Below, one piece after another: positions 51,525 to 56,775 of a stretch of DNA of 56,775 bases. This DNA is from Pseudomonadota bacterium (GTDB lineage: Bacteria; Pseudomonadota; Alphaproteobacteria; Rhodobacterales; Rhodobacteraceae), in assembly GCA_018240425.1 (NCBI GenBank), contig JAFEFU010000035.1:1-56775 (forward strand), written 5' to 3'. The notes under the pieces are model-generated. The model searched no databases, was not told the DNA's origin, and saw only the letters and a list, made by a program, of their open reading frames with translations. The translations under genes and the position numbers were made by a program. Within the stretch, counting starts at the first letter, position 1. The number at the start of each line of letters is the position of its first letter.

Positions 51525-52382
51525 ATGAAGGCGGTTCTGGTTTGTGTGCTGATGGCGGTTCCGGGCCTTGCCGCCGCCCAGCAGTTCGGACTCGACTCCG
51601 GGCTGAAGCCTCTCGAGACCGCCGACCAGACCCGTGGATGGGAGGCCGTTGGCCGCATCGACATCGGTGCGCGGTCCTTCTGCACCGGGGCACTGATCGC
51701 GCCTGATCTGGTGCTGACCGCAGCGCACTGCCTTTACGACCGCGACAGCCGGACGGCCTTTCAGCCCGCCGATTTCACCTTTCTTGCGGGCCTGAGGAAC
51801 GGGCGTGCCGTGGCCACCCGCCATGTGCGCCGGGTTCTCGCGCATCCGTCCTATGTCTACCGCGGCCCCGAGAACGTGGACGCGACCGCCTTTGACCTGG
51901 CGCTCCTGCAACTTGACCAGCCGGTCAGCCTGCCCGCGGTCGCGCCCTACCGGACCGGCGCCGACCCCGCGCCCGGCGACAAGGTCGAGGTCGTCTCCTA
52001 CGCGATCGACAGGTCCGAGGCGCCGTCATTGCAGCAGGCCTGCCATGTGCTCGAACCCGTGGCCGGGATGGATCTCTTTTCCTGCTCGGTCGATTTCGGA
52101 TCGTCCGGCGCACCGATCTTCGCCATGAACGGCACGACGCCCGAGATTGTCTCGGTGGTGTCGGCCAAGGCGGTTCTCGACGGCAAGCCGGTGTCGATGG
52201 GCGCGCGCATGGCCCGACCGCTGGCCGAACTGATGGCGGCCTTTGCCTCGCCACCGGCGCCCGCCGCGCCCCTGGTGCCGCCCGCGCCTCCTCCGGTCCA
52301 GGTGCAGGCGAACGCGCCGCGCCGCCTGCCCCAGATCGGCGGGCCGGCGGCCGGGGGCGGGGCCAAGTTCCTGACCCCCTGA
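51525..52382 (+). CDS. Secreted trypsin-like serine protease
   Basis: This 285-residue protein has a clear signal peptide (MKAVLVCVLMAVPGLAAA) and a chymotrypsin-fold domain with LTAAHC (His), ATAFDLALLQL (Asp) and DFGSSGAPIF in place of GDSGGP (nucleophile Ser). Cysteine pairs (SFC / AAHC, QQAC / FSC) suit a periplasmic or external setting. The last 45 residues are a Pro/Ala tail. The substitution near the nucleophile may change activity or specificity. It is a single gene after glcF. Confidence 0.88.
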   Translation: MKAVLVCVLMAVPGLAAAQQFGLDSGLKPLETADQTRGWEAVGRIDIGARSFCTGALIAPDLVLTAAHCLYDRDSRTAFQPADFTFLAGLRNGRAVATRHVRRVLAHPSYVYRGPENVDATAFDLALLQLDQPVSLPAVAPYRTGADPAPGDKVEVVSYAIDRSEAPSLQQACHVLEPVAGMDLFSCSVDFGSSGAPIFAMNGTTPEIVSVVSAKAVLDGKPVSMGARMARPLAELMAAFASPPAPAAPLVPPAPPPVQVQANAPRRLPQIGGPAAGGGAKFLTP

Positions 52383-52384
52383 TC

Positions 52385-52413
52385 CTTGACATGGCGCCGC
52401 CGCGCCCCAGATT
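52385..52413 (+). promoter_or_regulatory. Possible heat-shock promoter of hsp20
   Basis: CTTGAC (52385-52390) followed after 16 bases by CCAGATT resembles the CTTG...C-TAT-T arrangement of alphaproteobacterial RpoH promoters. The -10 match is poor. It starts just after the protease stop codon. Confidence 0.3.
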
Positions 52414-52507
52414 CATCCTTGCCGGGGCGCCACAAAGGGTTCCGGCGCAAAGATCGCCGTGCCCCGCCGCGGGACGGCCCCAACCATCGCTCTCGAAGGA
52501 GGATGAC

Positions 52508-52972
52508 ATGCGTTCCCATGATTTCGCCCCGCTCTACCGCGCGACCGTAGGCTTTGACCGGATCGCCGACCTGATGGACCGGGTGCTGAGTGCCGATGTG
52601 GCCCAGCCCGCCTATCCGCCCTACAACATCGAGAAGACGGCCGAGAACGGCTATCGCATCTCGCTGGCCGTCGCCGGCTTTTCGGCGGACGAGCTGTCGG
52701 TCGAGGTCAAGGAGGGTGCGCTGACCGTCGCCGCCCGCAAGGCGGCCGAGGACGAGCCCAGGACCTATCTGCACCGCGGCATCGCCACCCGCGCGTTCGA
52801 GCGGCGTTTTGCCCTGGCCGATCATGTGCGCGTCACCGGCGCGGCCCATGTCGACGGGATGCTGCACATCGACCTCGTGCGCGAGGTGCCCGAGACGCTG
52901 AAGCCGCGCCGGATCGAGATCGCGGGGCCGGCCACGCTGGACAGCCGCGCCGTCGAGAAGCTTGACGCCTGA
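52508..52972 (+). CDS. Small heat-shock protein, Hsp20 family
   Basis: This 154-residue protein has an alpha-crystallin domain from about residue 36 (YNIEKTAENGYRISLAVAGF through GMLHIDLVREVPE) and a C-terminal IEI motif (RRIEIAG) used in oligomer assembly. It should bind unfolding proteins without ATP. AAGGAGGATGAC gives a strong ribosome site for the ATG at 52508. It resembles IbpA-type proteins of alphaproteobacteria. Confidence 0.94.
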   Translation: MRSHDFAPLYRATVGFDRIADLMDRVLSADVAQPAYPPYNIEKTAENGYRISLAVAGFSADELSVEVKEGALTVAARKAAEDEPRTYLHRGIATRAFERRFALADHVRVTGAAHVDGMLHIDLVREVPETLKPRRIEIAGPATLDSRAVEKLDA

Positions 52973-53039
52973 CCGGCGACACGCAAGGCTCGGGGGCGCG
53001 GCCAGCCGGCTGCGCCCCTTTCCATGCGCGGAGACGCCC

Positions 53040-53573
53040 ATGACCAGCCCATCCCGCCCGGCCTGCATCGCCCATTGGCGCGAGATCGAGGGACCGGACG
53101 ACAGTCACTATGACGGCGACGACGAAAGGATGTCGATCGGCGCGCCCCTGGGCCGCCACTTCGGCCTGACGCGCCTTGGCATCCATCATGAGCGCCTGCT
53201 GCCGGGGCGGCGGACCTCTTACCCCCATGCCGAAAGCGCCGAGGAGGAGTTCGTCCTGGTGATCGAGGGAACGCCCGATGTCTGGCTGGACGGCACCCTG
53301 CATCGGCTGGCCCCTGGCGATGCGGTGGGGTTTCCCGCCGGGACCGGCCTGTGTCACAGCTTCATCAACAACACCGGGGTCGAGGTGCGCCTTCTGGTCG
53401 TGGGCGAACGGTCCAAGCCCGGGAACCGCGTCTTCTATCCGCGCAACCCCGAGCAGGAGAGCGGGCGCGAAGACTGGTGGGCTGAGGCGCCGGCCCGGCC
53501 GATGGGTTCCCATGACGGGCTGAGCGACCGGGTGAGGGACTGGCGGGCCGGCAGGCGGCCCGCGCAGGATTGA
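53040..53573 (+). CDS. Cupin-domain protein
   Basis: This 177-residue protein has a single cupin barrel: RRTSYPHAESAEEEFVLVIEG (motif 1, His and Glu ligands), then GDAVGFPAGTGLCHSFIN (motif 2, His). These are the metal ligands of small cupin dioxygenases, isomerases and binding proteins. The C-terminal 60 residues are charged and end GRRPAQD. The substrate is unknown. The ATG at 53040 has GCGGAGACGCCC before it. It converges on the VWA gene with one base between. Confidence 0.85.
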   Translation: MTSPSRPACIAHWREIEGPDDSHYDGDDERMSIGAPLGRHFGLTRLGIHHERLLPGRRTSYPHAESAEEEFVLVIEGTPDVWLDGTLHRLAPGDAVGFPAGTGLCHSFINNTGVEVRLLVVGERSKPGNRVFYPRNPEQESGREDWWAEAPARPMGSHDGLSDRVRDWRAGRRPAQD

Positions 53574-53574
53574 C

Positions 53575-55554
53575 TCAGCGGCTCAGGCTCTGGGCCAGCC
53601 GCATCAGCTGCACCGCCTCGGCCCGGTAGCCGAAAGGATCCTCGCCCCTCGCACCCTCGGCAAGGGCGATGGCATCCGCCCATCCCCATCGGCCAAGATA
53701 GGTGCCGCCGCGCAGAAGCTGGCCGAAGCCGGCGATGGCGGCGGCAAAGCGGGCGTCGTCGTCGGGGGCGGTAGTCGCGGTCGGAATCGGGGTCTCGATC
53801 AGCCGTGATGCCTGAGTGCCCGGTGCCTTGTAGCGCAGCCGAAGAAAGCCCAGCTCGGCCGCATCGCCCGTGACCGGCGCCGGGCCATAGCGCAGCGGGT
53901 CTGACAGCTGCGCCTTGCTGCCGACCGGCGTCACTTCGTAAAGCGCCGTCACCTGCGTGCCCGCGCCGATCTCGCCCGCATCGACGCGATCGTTGTTGAA
54001 GTCCTCGCGCCGCAATGCGCGGGTCTCGTAGCCGACCAGCCGGTATTCGGCGACGGCGGCGGGGTTGAACTCGACCTGGATCTTCACGTCATCGGCGATG
54101 GGAAAGAGCGCGCCGGTCAGCTGATCGGCCAGAACCTTCTGCGCCTCGGCCAGGGTGTCGATATAGGCGGCAGTGCCGTTGCCGTTCTGGGCCAGCGCCT
54201 GCATCGTCGCATCGTCGAGGTTGCCGCGACCGAACCCGAGAACGGACAGGTAGATGCCGCTGTCGCGCTTGCCGGCGATGAACCGCTTCAGCTCCTCGGG
54301 GTCGCTGAGGCCGACGTTGAAGTCGCCGTCGGTGGCCAGGAGAATGCGCCCGATCCGGCCCTTGGCGGCCATCCCCTCGGCGACCTGATAGGCATGTTGC
54401 AACCCCTCCTGCCCCGCGGTCGATCCGCCGGCCTGCAACCGGTCGAGCGCCCCGAGGATCGCCGCCCGGTCGCTGGCGGGCGTCGGTTCGAGGACCAGCC
54501 CCGCCGACCCCGCATAGGTGACGATCGCCACCCGGTCTTCGGGGCGCAGCTGGCCCAGCATCAGCCCGAGCGATTTCTGGAGAAGCGGCAACTTGTTCGC
54601 GTCCTCCATCGACCCCGAGGTATCGATCAGGAACACGAGGTTCAGGGGCGGGCGGTCCGCGATCGCCGGCAGCGCGCCCTGAAGGCCGATCCGCAGAATC
54701 TCGGTGTCCTTGTTCCAAGGGGTCTGGAACAGGCTGACCGCGGCCTTGAACGGCGCCTCTCCGGCCTTGGGTGCGGGATAGGAATAGGGGAAGTAGTTCA
54801 CCATCTCCTCGACCCTGACCGCGTCGGGCGGGGGCAGCGCGCCTGCGTTCAGCGAAGAGCGGACGACCGCGTAGGAAGCAGTGTCGACGTCGATCGAGAA
54901 GGTCGAGACCGGCGCTTCGGCGACGATCCTGACCGGGTTCGCATCAGCATTGGCGAAGGCTTCGGTGCCGGGCACGGGTACGGCGCGCGCGAGATCGGGG
55001 GCAGGTTCATAGACCGCCCCGGCATCGGCGGGTGCGGGCGCCGCCGGAGGCGGGGCGGCCATCGCCGCGCGGCCCGCCGCACTGTCGGTCGACTGGGCCG
55101 AGGCTTCGGCGGCGGGAGCGGCCGTCGGCATTCGGGATTGCAGCGCATCGGCAAACCCCTTTGCAGCGGGCGCGTCGGCCTTGGCTTCGGCCTTCGGCGC
55201 CACCTTCGCGACCGGTTCCGTCACCGGTTCCGCCACCGGGGCCGGGGCCACGGGCCGCCTGACCAGCGAGGGCTGAAGGACGAGAACCCCGGCAATCAGG
55301 GCGGCGGCCGAGGCGGTGGCGGCAAGGGCAGGGCGTGCGGTCAGTCTGGCGAGCATGGTGCGAACTCCTGTCAGGAACCCCGCCCGTCCGGGGCGGTCCG
55401 ACATGGGACGCGGCGCGGCAGCGGTTTCTTGGGCACCTTCCGCGCGCTCGTCGAATTTCCGCATCGCGCGGGCCAGCGCCTCGGCGCGCGCCGCGGGGTC
55501 GGCTGCGGGCGGGGCCGCCTTCAGCGCCGCGCGGAGTTTGTCGATCTCGTCCAT
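53575..55554 (-). CDS. Membrane-anchored VWA-domain protein, possible anti-sigma partner
   Basis: This 659-residue protein has a short charged cytoplasmic N-terminus (about 1-75), one transmembrane helix near 85-105, an Ala/Pro-rich linker to about 190, and a YfbK-type region with SIDVDTASYAVVRSSLNAGALPP. A von Willebrand A domain with MIDAS motif DTSGSM near 295 follows, then a C-terminal DUF3520-like domain. ATG at 55554 overlaps the sigma-factor stop (TGATG), so it is its direct partner. Topology suggests a membrane anti-sigma-like factor whose periplasmic VWA domain binds a ligand. Direct sigma binding is not shown by sequence. Confidence 0.85.
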   Translation of the reverse strand: MDEIDKLRAALKAAPPAADPAARAEALARAMRKFDERAEGAQETAAAPRPMSDRPGRAGFLTGVRTMLARLTARPALAATASAAALIAGVLVLQPSLVRRPVAPAPVAEPVTEPVAKVAPKAEAKADAPAAKGFADALQSRMPTAAPAAEASAQSTDSAAGRAAMAAPPPAAPAPADAGAVYEPAPDLARAVPVPGTEAFANADANPVRIVAEAPVSTFSIDVDTASYAVVRSSLNAGALPPPDAVRVEEMVNYFPYSYPAPKAGEAPFKAAVSLFQTPWNKDTEILRIGLQGALPAIADRPPLNLVFLIDTSGSMEDANKLPLLQKSLGLMLGQLRPEDRVAIVTYAGSAGLVLEPTPASDRAAILGALDRLQAGGSTAGQEGLQHAYQVAEGMAAKGRIGRILLATDGDFNVGLSDPEELKRFIAGKRDSGIYLSVLGFGRGNLDDATMQALAQNGNGTAAYIDTLAEAQKVLADQLTGALFPIADDVKIQVEFNPAAVAEYRLVGYETRALRREDFNNDRVDAGEIGAGTQVTALYEVTPVGSKAQLSDPLRYGPAPVTGDAAELGFLRLRYKAPGTQASRLIETPIPTATTAPDDDARFAAAIAGFGQLLRGGTYLGRWGWADAIALAEGARGEDPFGYRAEAVQLMRLAQSLSR

Positions 55555-56099
55555 CACAGCATCCCCTCGGCCCGCGCCAGCGCGCGCAGCCGCTTCTTCA
55601 CCTCGCTCATCCGCCAGGCCACGGTCCCTTCCGAGACGCCGAGAACCTCGGCGGCGTCGGCCTGCGACAGATCCTCGCCAAGGGTCAGGGCCACCGTGTC
55701 GCGCAGTTCGGGCGACAGCCGCACCATCGCCGCGGCAAGCCAACCCTGTGCCTCGGCGGCCTCGGACATCTCGGCCTGGCGGTTCACCTCCCAGTCGCCC
55801 CAGCCGTCGCCCGCCCGTGTCCGTGTCGCCGCCCGCCGCCGGCGGTCATGGGCGGCGTTCACCGTCACCCGGTAGAGCCAGGTGGTGAAGCGCGCCTGCC
55901 GCCGGTAGCCGGCCAGCTTGTCGGGCAGGGCGAGGCAGACATCCTGGGCCAGGTCCTCGGCCTCGGCGCGCGAGCCGGTCAGCCGGAAGGCGAGGCCGAA
56001 GATCCGGTCGTAATGGCGTGCGACGAGGGCCGCGAACGCGTCGCGGTCACGGGCGGCCGCGGCGGCGGCGAGGGTCTCGTCGGGCGTGTCCGTCAGCAT
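55554..56099 (-). CDS. ECF-type RNA polymerase sigma factor
   Basis: This 181-residue protein has region 2 (LVARHYDRIFGLAFRLTGSRAEAEDLAQDV, ARFTTWLYRVTVNAAHDRRRR) and region 4 (LGEDLSQADAAEVLGVSEGTVAWRMSEVKKRL) of extracytoplasmic-function sigma factors. It should direct RNA polymerase to an envelope or stress regulon. It is the promoter-proximal gene of a two-gene unit with the VWA protein. The upstream 66 bases up to the cupin stop would hold its promoter. Confidence 0.93.
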   Translation of the reverse strand: MLTDTPDETLAAAAAARDRDAFAALVARHYDRIFGLAFRLTGSRAEAEDLAQDVCLALPDKLAGYRRQARFTTWLYRVTVNAAHDRRRRAATRTRAGDGWGDWEVNRQAEMSEAAEAQGWLAAAMVRLSPELRDTVALTLGEDLSQADAAEVLGVSEGTVAWRMSEVKKRLRALARAEGML

Positions 56100-56165
56100 G
56101 ACGATGGTTTGACGCGCGTCACCGCCAATTCCTTGGCGTGCGTCAGAAGGTCTGGCGACGGCGGG

Positions 56166-56519
56166 TCACTTCACCCGGAAGTCGAAGTGCTTGCGCACAT
56201 GTTCCTCGATCTTCCAGGTTCCCTTGAAGTCATGCTCGACGACAAAGGCATCACCGGCCTTGACCGTCACCGGCGTGCCGCCGTCGGGGGTGATGACGAT
56301 GCGGCCCTCGATCAGCACCACATATTCATAGGCGGTATAGGTGGCGTGGTAGGTGCCGGGGCTGCATTCCCAGATGCCGGACACCATCGCCCCGTCCTTG
56401 GACGTATGCAGCGCCCAGGTCTTCATCCGGGGGTTGCCCGCGATCTTCTTCCAGCCGTCGAGGTCGTCGGTCGAGGGATCAAGCCCGGTGGTGGGGGGAA
56501 GTTTGGTGACGCTTTGCAT
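56166..56519 (-). CDS. Cupin-domain protein, DUF861 type
   Basis: This 117-residue protein contains MVSGIWECSPGTYHATYTAYEYVVLIEGRIV and GDAFVVEHDFKGTWKIEEHVRKHF, the pattern of DUF861 cupins (ureidoglycine-aminohydrolase-like barrels). It is small and cytoplasmic. The ATG at 56519 follows AGGAGGACCCC; an upstream extension to 56582 is open but unlikely. It is unrelated in sequence to the cupin at 53040 beyond the fold. Confidence 0.85.
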   Translation of the reverse strand: MQSVTKLPPTTGLDPSTDDLDGWKKIAGNPRMKTWALHTSKDGAMVSGIWECSPGTYHATYTAYEYVVLIEGRIVITPDGGTPVTVKAGDAFVVEHDFKGTWKIEEHVRKHFDFRVK

Positions 56520-56610
56520 GGGGTCCTCCTGTTCATTCGGCGCCGATCCTGCCAGATCGAGGTGCCGCTGGCGAGGGTTCAAGGCGACGTTCGCAGTCGG
56601 GTTTTCGACG

Positions 56611-56649
56611 TACGCTGAGCGTATTCCATGCGTATGCTTTGCGTATGCC
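56611..56649. promoter_or_regulatory. Palindrome and phased GCGTAT repeats upstream of the cupin gene
   Basis: TACGCT-G-AGCGTA (56611-56623) is a perfect 6-bp inverted repeat. GCGTAT then recurs at 56619, 56630 and 56641, one helical turn apart. This is a typical operator layout for a dimeric or cooperatively binding regulator of the cupin gene or of a gene beyond the window. Confidence 0.5.
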
Positions 56650-56673
56650 GCTTGACCTGCCCCCCGGTCGTCC

Positions 56674-56688
56674 CTCGTTCATAACGAG
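56674..56688. repeat. Small hairpin CTCGTT-CAT-AACGAG
   Basis: A perfect 6-bp stem with a 3-base loop. It lies between the operator-like repeats and the terminal inverted repeat. Confidence 0.4.
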
Positions 56689-56727
56689 AGTCCTTGGGTT
56701 TGATAGCGGTCGGTTTCGGGTTGGGCA

Positions 56728-56775
56728 AGCGCGCCGGGCGCGGAGCCCCCAGCTTGCTCAAGCGCCCGGCGCGCT
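56728..56775. repeat. Perfect 14-bp inverted repeat at window end
   Basis: AGCGCGCCGGGCGC (56728-56741) and GCGCCCGGCGCGCT (56762-56775) are exact reverse complements around a 20-base loop. The arm may continue past the window, because the left side has GGGCA before it. It could be a terminator stem for a gene outside the window or another repeat family. Confidence 0.6.

Overview
The window looks like chromosome from an alphaproteobacterium of the family Rhodobacteraceae. The evidence is uniformly very high GC, codon use with G/C at third positions, and several gene groups in orders typical of that family: chvI-chvG-hprK-rapZ-EIIA-HPr facing pckA; a twin-helix small protein, PduO-type adenosyltransferase and etfBA run; and DUF6473 and MnmD neighbours. 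No rRNA, tRNA, CRISPR array, prophage or insertion-sequence transposase was seen. Function calls are by motif recognition only; no database search was run.

Layout. 1-4.9 kb: the 5' end of tuf, a lipoprotein, a DUF533 protein, an exported protein coupled to a PiuC/YbiX dioxygenase, and an OpgC-like acyltransferase. 5-13.6 kb: parC, bfd-bfr, an SDR, a divergent pair (FAD oxidoreductase / MnmD) that together resembles a split MnmC, a drug/metabolite transporter, a GFA-GNAT fusion and two more GNAT enzymes. 13.8-18.7 kb: a GT87-type membrane glycosyltransferase and smc. 18.8-20.45 kb: a visibly AT-richer foreign patch holding remnants of an Rhs polymorphic-toxin gene, its C-terminal tip, a likely immunity gene and a second core fragment, next to dapA. 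21.5-26.2 kb: a soluble lytic transglycosylase, a small membrane protein, a cobalamin adenosyltransferase and etfBA closed by a strong terminator.

26.3-38.2 kb: an accessory catabolic block, all on the + strand. It encodes an HpaB-type monooxygenase, an FMO-like enzyme, RidA, a DUF1028 protein, an aldehyde dehydrogenase, a LysR regulator, a trimethylamine-dehydrogenase-like flavoenzyme (Cys30, 4Fe-4S cysteines), dodecin, an amidohydrolase and an ArgE-like deacylase. It looks like a pathway that oxidises an amine to an aldehyde and acid, hydroxylates and deaminates the product, and ends in amide hydrolysis. The substrate is unknown. The adjacent ETF is the expected electron acceptor of the amine dehydrogenase family.

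38-44 kb: DUF6473, 3-hydroxybutyryl-CoA dehydrogenase, a Cys/Met-rich DUF1326-DUF2182 pair that may handle a metal, and an acyltransferase at the end of a tightly overlapping operon. 42.5-49 kb: this is the regulatory PTS / ChvGI module (HPr, EIIA-Man type, RapZ, HPr kinase, ChvG, ChvI), divergent from pckA. 49-53.6 kb: glcEF without glcD, a secreted trypsin-like protease, Hsp20 and a cupin. 53.6-56.8 kb: an ECF sigma factor overlapping a membrane VWA protein, a second cupin and a palindrome-rich intergenic end.

A short GC-rich repeat family (REP-like, core near GGAGTATTTGG) occurs about six times. One site is an inverted pair and one lies inside a coding region. The strongest candidates for new biology are the Rhs tip/immunity cassette, the catabolic block between etfBA and hbd, and the DUF1326-DUF2182 pair.
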